A stretch of 64,000 nucleotides of DNA from CAYXLI01 sp964464925 (GCA_964464925.1 CAYXLI010000008.1:1-64000); one strand, 5' to 3'. Shown: positions 53,120-62,923, counted from the first letter of the stretch. Numbers and translations are program-made. The notes: generated by a model not told the origin, from the sequence alone.

Positions 53120-54405
53120 CAGATGTACCCCATTGCGATCAGAGCCTGGTAGCGGCGGATCGGAGAGGAAGGATAGTCCGTCTTATCTCCATCGGGACGG
53201 TAGCTACGATATGGGAACTTGATCTGCTGCGTCTTCTTCATGACGTTTTCCCAGGCAGTCGGCATCGTGTATCCGTATCCGTTCACGATAAGCACATATC
53301 CATCGATGTCGTAGCCGGCGGTCAGGATCAGATCGCCTTTCCGGTAGGCATCCCAGAAGAAGATGTCGCGCCGCAGTTTTGGGGGGAACTGAATCGCTTT
53401 GCCGCCGGTCGCATTTTCCTTCGTGTTCATGGTGACGGAAGCTCCGAAGCCGCCGGAGAAATCCGGCTTGAAGGAACCGTCGACCAAGCTAGCGAACACC
53501 TCGCCAATGCCGCGACGCGAGAGATTAAAGAGCAGGTTTGGATGTGCGTTGTAGCCGAAGCGTTCGCATTTTTCGAAGAACCAAACGCCGTCGCGCGCTG
53601 CGATGAAGTTGGCGTCGCCGAATCCGGTGTACTTCATCTTCTTGTACGCCGGATAGAGCTTGGCTACCGATTCCTGAACGGCTTTGCACTCCAGCGGGAT
53701 CACGAATGTGAAGTCAAAGGCGCAGCCGACGAGTTCACCGAGATCGAGCGCGTGCCGCCGTTTGCACTCGATCGACATGAAAGCGAAGATTGGGTCCCCT
53801 TCATAAAACCAAACCTCGACGTTGGTTTCGACGCCCTCTTTGCGTTCCTGCAGAATAAATGTCCTGTCGTTATGAATCGACGCGAGGTGGATGCGGAGTT
53901 CCTGGTTGGCGTCCGGTGGATCCTCAGACTCAGGCAAGAAGGTTTCGTAATTCGCGCCCTCGTCCGGTTTATATACGTACGCGGTATCAGGATTCCGCTC
54001 GCAAAAGCGAATTGCCTCGTCGCAGCTTGTGAACGGGAATGAGGGCGGCGCGATGAGTCCATAGGTCGCCGCGAAATTGAGACAGGCAGTCCGATCGTGC
54101 TCCATCCGGTTCGCATATTCCCCGCCCCCGAGCACGCGGAAGCCGTCCGCTCGCAACGTTTCGTTCTCGTTGACGCTGTGATTGTGGTCCCAAATCCAAT
54201 ACCAATCCCGCAGGTCACCCCGCCGGTTTACGACGTCTGTCAAGGGCTCCTTGGGGACCATATCCTGCCCGCACAGTTGGTATGCCGGGTTGTCACGATC
54301 CCGCGGGTCCGGATTCGTCGCAAGGATGACTTCATGGCCTTCATCCTGCAGTCGCACGGCAAAGCCCAAGCCGGAGTAATCACGTGTCGCCAATACGAAC
54401 TTCAC
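53119..54405 (-). CDS. ATP-grasp protein related to GAR synthetase
   Basis: The 428-residue protein has PurD-like layout: an N-terminal Rossmann-like domain (KFVLATRDYSGLGFAVRLQDEGHEV), then an ATP-grasp domain with lysine in AYVYKPDEGANYETF and metal-binding Glu/Asn around FGDANFIAARDGVWFFEKCERF. The purine-pathway glycine site is not obvious, and a normal chromosome would place purD elsewhere. Similar proteins are known from phages. It likely ligates an amine or amino acid to an unknown acceptor. Confidence 0.72.
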   Translation of the reverse strand: MKFVLATRDYSGLGFAVRLQDEGHEVILATNPDPRDRDNPAYQLCGQDMVPKEPLTDVVNRRGDLRDWYWIWDHNHSVNENETLRADGFRVLGGGEYANRMEHDRTACLNFAATYGLIAPPSFPFTSCDEAIRFCERNPDTAYVYKPDEGANYETFLPESEDPPDANQELRIHLASIHNDRTFILQERKEGVETNVEVWFYEGDPIFAFMSIECKRRHALDLGELVGCAFDFTFVIPLECKAVQESVAKLYPAYKKMKYTGFGDANFIAARDGVWFFEKCERFGYNAHPNLLFNLSRRGIGEVFASLVDGSFKPDFSGGFGASVTMNTKENATGGKAIQFPPKLRRDIFFWDAYRKGDLILTAGYDIDGYVLIVNGYGYTMPTAWENVMKKTQQIKFPYRSYRPDGDKTDYPSSPIRRYQALIAMGYI

Positions 54406-54507
54406 GCCTCTAAGACGTGTTCAGGCCTGGGGGATTTCACTGGTTTCAGGTAGTCGGTTGGTATCATAAGTATTGAACCCTGAACAATCCACAAGGAGAC
54501 CCCTTAC

Positions 54508-55515
54508 ATGGCTATAAAAGTGGGCATCAACGGCTTCGGCCGTATCGGCCGAAATGTCGTTCGCGCGGGATTGAATAATCCCGAGATTGAATTTGTCGCC
54601 GCCAATGATCTTACCGATACAAAGACACTGGCACACCTGTTGAAATACGACTCAACGCTCGGTATGTTGCATGAGGATGTAACTGCGGATGCTGATAGCG
54701 TTACCGTAGGCGGCAAGAAGATCAAGATTTTTGCGACCAAGGACCCGGCTGAAATCGACTGGTCCAGCGTGGGCGCGCAGGTGGTCGTTGAATCCACCGG
54801 CAAGTTTACCGATGCAACCAAGGCTAAGGCTCACCTGAAGGGCACAGTCAAGAAGGTAATCATCTCGGCTCCCGCGACGAACGAGGACATCACGCTGGTG
54901 CTCGGCGTCAACGACGGCAAGTACGATGCGGCAAAGCATCACGTTGTTTCCAACGCATCCTGCACGACGAACTGCCTGGCGCCCGTGGTGAAAGTGCTGC
55001 AGGACAAGTTTAAGATCAAGAGCGGATCGATGACTACGATCCACAGCTATACCAACGATCAGCCGGTGCTCGATTTCCCGCATAAGGATCTGCGCCGCGC
55101 CCGTGCCGCTGCGGTGAACATGATTCCGACTTCCACCGGCGCAGCGAAGGCGATCGGCCTGGTCGTACCGGAACTGAAGGGCAAACTCGACGGCTATTCC
55201 ATGCGCGTGCCGACCCCGGACGTCTCGGTTGTGGACTTCGTAGCTGTGCTGGAGAAGCCGGCGACGGCGGAAGAAATCAACGCCGCACTGAAATCGGCTT
55301 CGGAAGGCCCGCTGAAGGGTATTTTGGGCTACACCACCGATCCCGTCGTGTCCTCAGACATGCTGCACAACCCGAACAGCTCCATTGTTGACTCGCTGTT
55401 GACGAAGGTGCTGGACGGCACGCTGGCGAAGGTAGTTGCGTGGTACGACAACGAGTGGGGCTATTCCTGCCGCGTGGTCGACCTTGTGACCTTCATGGCC
55501 AAGAAGGGCCTCTAA
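54508..55515 (+). CDS. gap: Glyceraldehyde-3-phosphate dehydrogenase
   Basis: The 335-residue GAPDH has an NAD-binding GINGFGRIGRNV motif at 6-17 and catalytic Cys152 in SNASCTTNC. HSYTNDQPVLD carries the catalytic His, and WYDNEWGYS is at the end. A strong AAGGAG lies upstream. It is the glycolytic/gluconeogenic enzyme, of normal length. Confidence 0.97.
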   Translation: MAIKVGINGFGRIGRNVVRAGLNNPEIEFVAANDLTDTKTLAHLLKYDSTLGMLHEDVTADADSVTVGGKKIKIFATKDPAEIDWSSVGAQVVVESTGKFTDATKAKAHLKGTVKKVIISAPATNEDITLVLGVNDGKYDAAKHHVVSNASCTTNCLAPVVKVLQDKFKIKSGSMTTIHSYTNDQPVLDFPHKDLRRARAAAVNMIPTSTGAAKAIGLVVPELKGKLDGYSMRVPTPDVSVVDFVAVLEKPATAEEINAALKSASEGPLKGILGYTTDPVVSSDMLHNPNSSIVDSLLTKVLDGTLAKVVAWYDNEWGYSCRVVDLVTFMAKKGL

Positions 55516-55534
55516 TCTCCCCAAAACTGAAGAG

Positions 55535-55550
55535 GATCGCGAGCGCGATC
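55535..55550. terminator. Hairpin after gap
   Basis: GATCGCG-AG-CGCGATC is a perfect 7-bp stem 20 bases past the gap stop. It lacks a T run, so termination is possible but not certain. Confidence 0.4.
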
Positions 55551-55572
55551 TCCCTTGAAGGATACTGGCGAT

Positions 55573-56136
55573 ATGCGGTCACACCTCAGTTGGTGGCTGG
55601 CGCCTGCCCTCATCGGGACCGCCCTGGCGATCCTCTTTTTTCTTCTCCGCAGGAAGCACGTACGAGCACTATTTGAGGAACACTTCCAGGAGAGTCGCCG
55701 AGAGCGCCTGTTCATCTCATCCGTCGGCTTCTTCGTTGCGGTTGCCGTTGTCCGCGCGCTCACCTGGGCGATTCACAACCAGGTCGGCCCGTTCCACGAC
55801 ATTTCCATGCGCGGACGCCATATCCACCATCTGGTCTGGGGCATTCTGACGCTGCTGCTGGTCGGATACCTTTGGGTACTCGAGATAGGCACGGGCACGA
55901 ACGGAGTCGTCTGGTGGGGCAGACTGACGTGCGCTCTGTTTGGCGCCGGAGCGGCGCTCACGCTAGACGAATTTGCCCTTTGGCTTAACCTACGCGATGT
56001 CTATTGGGAACGCGAGGGACGGGCCAGCCTGGAGGCAATTGCGCTTTTCGGTGCGCTGCTACTGATCGGAGTCTTGGGCGCGCGATTTTTCCGTGCAGTG
56101 GGCCTGCATGTGTTTCAACGCGCTCCCCGTACTTAG
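55573..56136 (+). CDS. Integral membrane protein of unknown function
   Basis: The 187-residue protein has five hydrophobic segments (about 5-25, 48-66, 85-105, 115-135 and 155-178). A polar loop contains GRHIHHLVWG, whose histidines could bind metal. No family name is certain. Its stop overlaps the stop of the convergent isocitrate dehydrogenase gene. Confidence 0.7.
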   Translation: MRSHLSWWLAPALIGTALAILFFLLRRKHVRALFEEHFQESRRERLFISSVGFFVAVAVVRALTWAIHNQVGPFHDISMRGRHIHHLVWGILTLLLVGYLWVLEIGTGTNGVVWWGRLTCALFGAGAALTLDEFALWLNLRDVYWEREGRASLEAIALFGALLLIGVLGARFFRAVGLHVFQRAPRT

Positions 56137-57143
56137 CCGAGCTTCTGGATCACAGCGTCCGTGAACTCGGCCGTGCTGGCCTGGCCGCCTACATCTCCCG
56201 TAATTGCCTTACCATCCGAGTAGACGCCTTCGATCGCATTCTGCAGGTGCTTGCCTGCTTCCTTCTCCCCGAGATGATTTAACATCATGACGGCCGAAAG
56301 CATCAATGCTGTCGGATTGGCAATGCCACGGCCGGCGATGTCCGGTGCGCTGCCATGCACGGCCTCGAAGACTGCGTTCGTCTCGCCCATGTTTGCACCG
56401 GGAACAATTCCGAGACCACCCACCAAACCCGCTGCAAGGTCCGAAACAATGTCGCCGTACAGGTTCGGGAGCAGCAAAACATCAAACGTCTCCGGCCGCA
56501 TCACCAATTGCATTGAGGCGTTGTCGACGATCAATTCCCTATATTCGATCTCAGGATACTTCGCAGCGACCTCACGGCAACACCGGAGGAACAGGCCGTC
56601 ACTTAGTTTCATGATGTTCGCCTTATGAACGGCGGTGACTTTCTTCCGGCCGGCAATTGCGAACTTGAAAGCGGCCTCGGCGATGCGGATCGATGCGAAG
56701 CGCGTGATGATTTTGAGGCTCTCGACGACGTCCTTCACCACCTCGTGCTCCAGGCCCGAGTACACGTCTTCCGTATTCTCCCGGAAGATCACCATGTCGA
56801 TGTTCACATCACTGTAGCGCGTCTTGATGCCCGGTAAGCGGCGCACGGGCCGGACGTTCGCAAACAGATCCAGCTTCTTCCGCAAAGCCACATTGACACT
56901 GGGGAAGCCTCCCGCGACCGGAGTCGCGACGGGTCCTTTGAGGCCGACATGGGTGCGCTCGATCGACTCGACGACGTGAGGCGGCAGGACTTGTCCCGCC
57001 TTCATGATGATATCGGCCGAGAGTTCGACGCGCTCCCAATCGATCTTCACGCCAGTGGCGTTCACAACGCGGACGGTAGCATCGGCGACTTCGGGGCCGA
57101 TACCATCTCCCGGAATCAAAGTGACGGAATAAGACACACTCAA
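56133..57143 (-). CDS. NAD-type isocitrate dehydrogenase
   Basis: The 336-residue beta-decarboxylating dehydrogenase has TLIPGDGIGPEV at the start and MVIFRENTEDVYSGLEHEV, the isocitrate-specific pattern rather than isopropylmalate. HKANIMKLSDGLF and GETNAVFEAVHGSAPDIAG follow. The start is TTG 57143 or GTG 57137; much longer frames run into purH sequence and are not credible. TATAAT ends next to the start, suggesting a leaderless mRNA. Confidence 0.9.
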   Translation of the reverse strand: MSVSYSVTLIPGDGIGPEVADATVRVVNATGVKIDWERVELSADIIMKAGQVLPPHVVESIERTHVGLKGPVATPVAGGFPSVNVALRKKLDLFANVRPVRRLPGIKTRYSDVNIDMVIFRENTEDVYSGLEHEVVKDVVESLKIITRFASIRIAEAAFKFAIAGRKKVTAVHKANIMKLSDGLFLRCCREVAAKYPEIEYRELIVDNASMQLVMRPETFDVLLLPNLYGDIVSDLAAGLVGGLGIVPGANMGETNAVFEAVHGSAPDIAGRGIANPTALMLSAVMMLNHLGEKEAGKHLQNAIEGVYSDGKAITGDVGGQASTAEFTDAVIQKLG

Positions 57144-57149
57144 ATTATA
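57144..57149 (-). promoter_or_regulatory. TATAAT -10 box abutting the idh start
   Basis: A perfect TATAAT on the minus strand ends one base before TTG 57143 and seven before GTG 57137. Transcription from it would begin at about the GTG. No good -35 was found and no Shine-Dalgarno is present. Confidence 0.45.
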
Positions 57150-57180
57150 GAAGGTGGGCACATGGCAAAATGGAGGTTTC

Positions 57181-58731
57181 ATGCCTACAATCCAGCGCGC
57201 ATTGCTCAGCGTCACCGATAAGGCAGGTCTGCCGGAATTTGCCCGGGGGCTGCATGAACTCGGTGTTGAACTGATCTCGACAGGGGGAACGGCGAAATTG
57301 ATTCGCGATGCCGGCATTCCCGTGAAAGACGTGTCCGAACTGACCGGCTTTCCGGAGATGCTGGACGGTCGCGTCAAGACGATCCATCCGCTTGTGGCTG
57401 GCGGCGTTCTCGCGATCCGGAGCAATCCCGAGCACATGAGCGCACTGGCCGAGCACAAAATCGCGACCATTGACATGGTGGTAGTGAATTTGTACGCGTT
57501 CGAGAAGGTCGCCGCGAAGCCAGACGCTCATATTGAGGATCTGATCGAGAACATCGATATCGGCGGTCCGACCATGATTCGCGCCGCCGCGAAGAACTAT
57601 CAGGACGTGGCCGTAGTGACAAGTCCGGAGGACTACACGGCTCTGCTGGACGAACTCAGGCCAGCCAAGTCGCTTTCGAAGAAGACGCATTGGTCTCTTG
57701 CGAAGAAAGCGTTTGCAGTAACCGCAGCGTATGACCGCGCAATCACCGCCCGGCTGAGCACGATCGAGGTGGAAGGCGAGGAGTTCAAAGATTCAACCGA
57801 GGCCGTGCCGTCCGTTTTGAGCATCGCTGCGCCGAGAGCGCTCAGTTTGAGATATGGCGAGAATCCGCACCAGTCGGCGGCGCTATACTCCTCGAAGCAT
57901 GGCGGCCTGGCGGACGCAAAGCAACTGCATGGCAAGGAGCTCTCTTACAACAATCTGGTAGATCTGGATGCGGCATGGCAACTGGTTCAGGAGTTCTCCG
58001 ATCCAGCGTCCGCGATCATCAAGCACACGAACCCGTGCGGGTGCGCGGAACAGAAGTCCCTAGCAGAGAGCTATCGAAAGGCGTTCGAGGCCGATCCGGT
58101 TTCCGCATTTGGTGGCGTGCTCGCCTTCAACCGCACGGTGGACGACGAAACAGCGGCGGAGATCGTCAAGACCTTCATCGAAGCGATCGCCGCGCCCGGC
58201 TACACACAGGATGCGCTGAAACTGCTTACTACAAAGAAGAACCTCCGGGTGCTCGAAGTAGGAGCCGCCCCGTCAGAGCTCGTCGTCAAGTCAATCAGCG
58301 GAGGCTATCTGGCGCAAACCCCGGACGTCCACAAGCTGGTCCGGTCTGAAGCGAAAGTTCCCACGAAGCGCACTCCGACCGACGCAGAGTGGCGATCTCT
58401 GGAGTTCGGCTGGAATATTTGCAAGCACGTCAAATCGAACGCGATCGTTTACGCGAGAGAGGGGCAGTTGATCAGCGCCGGTGCCGGGCAAATGAGCCGC
58501 GTGGATTCCGTCAAAGTCGGCGCGATGAAGGCCGTGCTGCCACTCAAAGGTGCAGTACTGGCTTCAGACGCGTTCTTCCCCTTCCCCGATGGACTTGAAA
58601 CAGCGGCCGGACATGGCATCACGGCAGCCATCCAACCGGGCGGCTCCATCAAGGATGAAGCTGTGATCGCAGCGGCAGACCGGCTAGGCCTAGCGATGGT
58701 ATTTACGGGAATACGGCACTTTCGCCACTGA
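57181..58731 (+). CDS. purH: Bifunctional AICAR formyltransferase/IMP cyclohydrolase
   Basis: The 516-residue PurH performs the last two steps of IMP synthesis. The N-terminal IMP cyclohydrolase (about 1-195) has LLSVTDKAGL, ISTGGTAKLI and DGRVKTIHP. The C-terminal AICAR transformylase has KHTNPCGCA with the Lys-His pair and SDAFFPFPDG. ATG 57181 follows GGAGG by four bases. Its end overlaps the convergent nuclease gene by 29 bases. Confidence 0.96.
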   Translation: MPTIQRALLSVTDKAGLPEFARGLHELGVELISTGGTAKLIRDAGIPVKDVSELTGFPEMLDGRVKTIHPLVAGGVLAIRSNPEHMSALAEHKIATIDMVVVNLYAFEKVAAKPDAHIEDLIENIDIGGPTMIRAAAKNYQDVAVVTSPEDYTALLDELRPAKSLSKKTHWSLAKKAFAVTAAYDRAITARLSTIEVEGEEFKDSTEAVPSVLSIAAPRALSLRYGENPHQSAALYSSKHGGLADAKQLHGKELSYNNLVDLDAAWQLVQEFSDPASAIIKHTNPCGCAEQKSLAESYRKAFEADPVSAFGGVLAFNRTVDDETAAEIVKTFIEAIAAPGYTQDALKLLTTKKNLRVLEVGAAPSELVVKSISGGYLAQTPDVHKLVRSEAKVPTKRTPTDAEWRSLEFGWNICKHVKSNAIVYAREGQLISAGAGQMSRVDSVKVGAMKAVLPLKGAVLASDAFFPFPDGLETAAGHGITAAIQPGGSIKDEAVIAAADRLGLAMVFTGIRHFRH

Positions 58732-59623
58732 GACGCTCGTTCAAGATCGCCGCAGAACGGTAAGCAGCAAGTCCGAGGCGTTGGATGGCCAGTTCTCTTG
58801 TACGCGCTTTATACGCATCGGTCACTTTCACGGGCGCATCGCCCTTCGAATCGGGTCCGAGCGTATAGACAACATCTTTCGCCATTTGGAAGCTCTCGTC
58901 GAGCCAGGTTTTCGGATCCGTCTTGTCGGCTAGATCTCCGGGCTCCGAGAACCGGCTGGCAAGAGAGACCAGGGCGTCCCGCGACAGGTTCGGTCCAAGA
59001 GCGCCATCCCAGAGCCGGTGGAGGTTCTTCTGCTCGTCATCGAGAAGAAACAAGTTACCTCCGCGGTCGCCCTGGTCGATGCCGGTGCTGGGATCCACAT
59101 GGGCGCCAGAAAATCGAGAGGTAGAGTGCAGGGGCTGATGAACGTCAGAGGCTAAGTGAAGGAAAAAGGCCAAGTAGTACGGTTGATCCAGCCTTGAGCG
59201 GAATTCGTATAGCCGTGCGAGTGCATTGTTGACCGGATCAATTTCCGTGTTTGAAGGAGACCCGCCGCTCGTCACATACGGACGATCGATGTAGTGCCAG
59301 TTGGCGTGCACTCTCATATCCGGGAACCCCGGCAGGGTGGGTGAAAGCTGCGCATCCGGCTTGTCACTGAATCGCAGGTCACCTTTGATCGTGTCGGGCC
59401 AAAGTGCAGCTTGCAGGAAAGCCTCTTCGCCAGCATCCACACCTGCCGGTTTTGCTTGCATCCAGCTCTGGTAATCGGGATGGGTCTTCAGAACGGAATC
59501 GATCTTGGTCCTCACCTGAGGCGAGAGTTGATGGTACGTGGAGAGCGCATATGCGGTGTGCCCGTTCTTGTCCCACGCAAGTAAAGGAAGGCAAACTGCG
59601 AGCAAGATAGCGAGTCGACCCAT
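58703..59623 (-). CDS. Secreted S1/P1-type nuclease
   Basis: A 306-residue protein. A signal peptide (1-16) precedes Trp17, whose N-terminus is a zinc ligand in the family (mature WDKNGH). Further ligands are HANWHYID, FFLHLASDVHQPLH and GDRGGN. The enzyme cuts single-stranded DNA and RNA or removes 3' phosphate, using three zinc ions. Confidence 0.92.
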   Translation of the reverse strand: MGRLAILLAVCLPLLAWDKNGHTAYALSTYHQLSPQVRTKIDSVLKTHPDYQSWMQAKPAGVDAGEEAFLQAALWPDTIKGDLRFSDKPDAQLSPTLPGFPDMRVHANWHYIDRPYVTSGGSPSNTEIDPVNNALARLYEFRSRLDQPYYLAFFLHLASDVHQPLHSTSRFSGAHVDPSTGIDQGDRGGNLFLLDDEQKNLHRLWDGALGPNLSRDALVSLASRFSEPGDLADKTDPKTWLDESFQMAKDVVYTLGPDSKGDAPVKVTDAYKARTRELAIQRLGLAAYRSAAILNERLSGESAVFP

Positions 59624-59660
59624 CCCCTCATTATGCGGTACGGTGGCGACCCGGCCCCCC

Positions 59661-60419
59661 TCAGGCGCCCTGGGAGGTGGTGGTGATCATCCAGTCATCA
59701 GGCAACTGGCCCTCGGGCAGGAGGTTGCCTTTCTCCAGGTGCCGGATCTTAGTCGCGAACTTTGCGGCGTGCGGGTCGTGGGTCACCATTACAATCGTTT
59801 TCCCGTATTCCTTGTTCAACCGGGACAGCAAAGTGAGTACATCCTGCGCCGATCCAGCGTCCAGGTTGCCGGTGGGCTCGTCGGCGAGGATCAGATCTGG
59901 GTCGGTGACAATGGCTCGTGCAATCGCGACCCTTTGTTCCTGGCCTCCCGAGAGTTGTCGTGGCAAGTGCCCGAGCCGGTCGCCGAGTCCGACAAGCTTT
60001 AAAGCCGTTTCGGCGTGATCCAGTCGTTCTTTGCGATTTAGCCTCGTCAGCTTGAGCGGCAGTTCCACGTTTTCGATCGCCGTCAACACAGGAATTAGAT
60101 TGAAGGATTGGAATATGAAACCAATGTGAACATTCCGCCAGTGCGCGATCTCCTTGTCTGAGAGCTTTCGCAAATCTTCGCCCAGCACAGCGATCTGCCC
60201 GCCGGTAGGCCGATCCATAGCGGCAATCAGATGGAGCAACGTTGACTTTCCTGATCCGGAAGGCCCCATCAGCGCAACAAATTCGCCTTTGTGAATTTCG
60301 ATAGCTACGTTCTGCAACGCGTAGACATGGAACTCGTCACGGACGTACTCTTTCGAGAGCTGGCTGGTTTCGATGACGATCTGGCTGATACGATCCTCAG
60401 AATTTGCGGGATTTGTCAT
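59661..60419 (-). CDS. ABC transporter ATP-binding protein (LolD/MacB type)
   Basis: The 252-residue protein has Walker A GPSGSGKS, the Q loop FIFQSFNLIP, signature LSGGQEQRVAIARAI, and Walker B DLILADEPTGNLD. The GNLD ending is typical of the MacB/LolD group of exporters. ATG 60419 has GGAG nine bases upstream and overlaps the membrane-fusion gene by 23 bases. It energises the two permeases encoded upstream. Confidence 0.94.
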   Translation of the reverse strand: MTNPANSEDRISQIVIETSQLSKEYVRDEFHVYALQNVAIEIHKGEFVALMGPSGSGKSTLLHLIAAMDRPTGGQIAVLGEDLRKLSDKEIAHWRNVHIGFIFQSFNLIPVLTAIENVELPLKLTRLNRKERLDHAETALKLVGLGDRLGHLPRQLSGGQEQRVAIARAIVTDPDLILADEPTGNLDAGSAQDVLTLLSRLNKEYGKTIVMVTHDPHAAKFATKIRHLEKGNLLPEGQLPDDWMITTTSQGA

Positions 60420-61746
60420 GCACTCGGTCTCCATCCTTGAGATCGGCGGGCGGATTGAGAATCAGGTCCTCTCCCCCATTTAAACCTTCTTCGATGCGAA
60501 TCCCTTGCGACGTCACACCGTTTGTTTTCACCGCACGCTTCACGGCTTTTCCGTTCAGCACGACGAAAACAGAGTCCTCTTTCACGGCAGCGGAAGGTAC
60601 ATACACGACCGGCTTCGCCGCGGAAGTGGTGGATTGGCCTTTGCCTTCACTGTAGAATGCAACACTCGAGTTCATCTCCGGACGGAGGAATTGATCCGGG
60701 TTCAAGACTTTAACTTTGATCTGAACGGTCGCCTTCTGGCGATTCGCTTCGGGCGAAATCTCGTAGATGACACCTTCGTACTTCCTGTCCGGATAGGCAT
60801 CCGTAGTGACGATTCCCTTCTGCGTCGGGCCGAGCTTCGCAAAATCGTTCTGATTGATGTCCAGTTCGACCTGGAGATCACTGAGATCTGCCAGAGAGAC
60901 GACGTATCCCTTGGCGCCCCGGTCGCCGACGAAACCGGTGGTCACGAATTCCCCTCGCTCCACGTTGCGCTCGAGAATTGTACCGGTGACCGGCGCACGA
61001 ATCACGGTATTCGCGAGTTGTGTCTCCGCGAAAGCGACCACGCCTTTCGCTTGCGTGACCTGCCCGCGAGTTGCCTCAATTTGTTCCTGCCGCGGACCAA
61101 TTTTATACAACGCGACCGAACGCTCCAACGATTTGACGCGAGCCGCCTGACTGTCGTATCTGGCCTGGGCGTCATCTAACTGCTGCCGGGCGCTCACTTT
61201 TTCCGCGACCAGTTGTTGAGTCCGTTCCAGAGTGATGCGCGCGTTCTCGAGGTCTGCGTGCGCTACGTTGAGGTCGGCTTCCGCACGCTGAATCTCTTCG
61301 GGGCGCGAACCGTTCTCCAGTTCCTTCAGCTTGGCATCGAGAGCCGCCAGGTTGCCTTTGGCCTGTTGTAGTTGTGCGCGATACTCGTCGTCTTCCAGGC
61401 GCACCAGAACCTGGCCCTGAGTGACCTTGTTGCCCTTTTCTACCCCAATCCACGCAACGCGGCCGACTACCTTTGAGGCGACCTCGATCTTATGCGCCGC
61501 AATGATATAGCCTGTCGCGTTCAGGATCACCGTGTCCCCGAACTGAGCGCCAGCATTGGTGGAACGCACTCGAACGATGTCTACGTCGGTAGCCGCATTC
61601 AGCTTCGCGTAGATCAGGCGGCCAATCCCGAGAAGAACAAGAATGGTGATACCGGCAACAATCCAGCGGCTGGCCCACTTTGGCGGACCATCCCCGCGCG
61701 TCTTACTATTGCGATCGATTCGTAAGCTCTTGAGTTCTGTTTCCAT
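60397..61746 (-). CDS. HlyD/MacA-type membrane-fusion protein
   Basis: The 449-residue periplasmic adaptor has one N-terminal transmembrane helix (about 27-48), a lipoyl-like domain split around a long coiled-coil hairpin (about 125-215), a beta-barrel domain (about 270-345) and a C-terminal domain. It links an inner-membrane ABC exporter to an outer-membrane channel, or acts alone in transport of lipids or peptides. It sits between the ATPase and the permeases in one leftward operon. Confidence 0.92.
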   Translation of the reverse strand: METELKSLRIDRNSKTRGDGPPKWASRWIVAGITILVLLGIGRLIYAKLNAATDVDIVRVRSTNAGAQFGDTVILNATGYIIAAHKIEVASKVVGRVAWIGVEKGNKVTQGQVLVRLEDDEYRAQLQQAKGNLAALDAKLKELENGSRPEEIQRAEADLNVAHADLENARITLERTQQLVAEKVSARQQLDDAQARYDSQAARVKSLERSVALYKIGPRQEQIEATRGQVTQAKGVVAFAETQLANTVIRAPVTGTILERNVERGEFVTTGFVGDRGAKGYVVSLADLSDLQVELDINQNDFAKLGPTQKGIVTTDAYPDRKYEGVIYEISPEANRQKATVQIKVKVLNPDQFLRPEMNSSVAFYSEGKGQSTTSAAKPVVYVPSAAVKEDSVFVVLNGKAVKRAVKTNGVTSQGIRIEEGLNGGEDLILNPPADLKDGDRVHDKSRKF

Positions 61747-61752
61747 GATCCA

Positions 61753-62919
61753 TTAAATCTCGCGTAGCGCGACTAGAATCTCTTTCCGCGCCGCATTCAT
61801 TGCGGGAAACAATCCGCCAACCGCACCCATGAAAAGCGCGAATAAGATTCCATTCAGCATAATCTCAGGAGTCACTCGGAAGTTGAACGCCACTTCGCTG
61901 AAGGTGGTAAAGCTGCCGATTCCGGTCGTGATGTTGTTCAGCGGGAGTATCAGAATGCAACCCAGGACGCCGCCGAGCAACGACAGCAGCAGGGACTCCA
62001 GGAGGAAGCTCAGCAGGATACTTCCTTTCGAAAATCCCAGGATGCGCAGGGTGCCGACTTCTCGCGAGCGTCTCGCGACGGCGGCATACATTGTGTTCAT
62101 TGCCGCAAAGCAACTGCCTACCATCATGATCACGGACACGAAGATCCCCAGATATTTGATCGGGGCACCGGAATTAGTCTGCTGATCGAAGTATGCGCGC
62201 TCGGAGATGGCGTCCATGTTGAGCCGCTGGTCGGCTTGGATATCATTGACGAGCGCGCTAGCGGCAACTTCATCATTGGCGCGCAAGAGTGCCGAACTCA
62301 GAACTTCGCTTCGGTTATAGTCCGAGGCAGCTTGGTTCAGGTCAGTCCAGATCTCACTGTTTACCGCTGAGTCGCCGGCATTCATTATGCCCACCACTTC
62401 CCAATCCCCGCGGCCGAAGGTCAGCTTGCCGCCGATCTGCGCCTGCGGGTAGCGCTTTGCCACATTCTTACCAACGACGATCTCGCGCCGGCCTTGCTGG
62501 AACCAACGGCCCGAGTCGATCCGGATGCCGTCCCGCAATTCGAAGGCAACCGGCGTAACGCCACGGAGCGTTATATTGCCTCCCGACGGATTCTCCGCCG
62601 ATTCCAATGCTAGTACGGTTACCAGTTCCAGAGAGGCGAGGGGATCGCCTGATTTCGAACGGGCAATCCCCGGTTTAAATTTCAGATCCTGATAGCCTGC
62701 ACGAGTGAAGTTGCTGTTGAGTTCCGACTGCGAACCTTTCCGCATGACCAGCACATTGAGGGGGTGGCCCGAGGATGCGAATGCCGTCCGCAGCCCTTCC
62801 ATGAGGGCCAGAACGGATAATAGAACCGCGACCGTGAGCGCCACCCCCAGCGCGGTCATCATCGTAGTGGTGCGGCGCACAGTGAGATTGCGGATGTTGT
62901 AGGAAACGGGAATCGCCAT
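61753..62919 (-). CDS. FtsX/MacB-family ABC permease 1
   Basis: The 388-residue permease has one N-terminal transmembrane helix, a large periplasmic MacB core domain (about 45-240) and three C-terminal helices. MNTMYAAVARRSREVGTLRILGFS is the coupling segment. It ends PAMNAARKEILVALREI. It starts four bases after the second permease gene stops; the two probably form a heterodimer. Confidence 0.92.
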   Translation of the reverse strand: MAIPVSYNIRNLTVRRTTTMMTALGVALTVAVLLSVLALMEGLRTAFASSGHPLNVLVMRKGSQSELNSNFTRAGYQDLKFKPGIARSKSGDPLASLELVTVLALESAENPSGGNITLRGVTPVAFELRDGIRIDSGRWFQQGRREIVVGKNVAKRYPQAQIGGKLTFGRGDWEVVGIMNAGDSAVNSEIWTDLNQAASDYNRSEVLSSALLRANDEVAASALVNDIQADQRLNMDAISERAYFDQQTNSGAPIKYLGIFVSVIMMVGSCFAAMNTMYAAVARRSREVGTLRILGFSKGSILLSFLLESLLLSLLGGVLGCILILPLNNITTGIGSFTTFSEVAFNFRVTPEIMLNGILFALFMGAVGGLFPAMNAARKEILVALREI

Positions 62920-62923
62920 GCCA

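Noticed and set aside
56133..57476. 447-codon frame for isocitrate dehydrogenase
   Set aside because: The first 110 codons are antisense to purH and unlike any dehydrogenase N-terminus.
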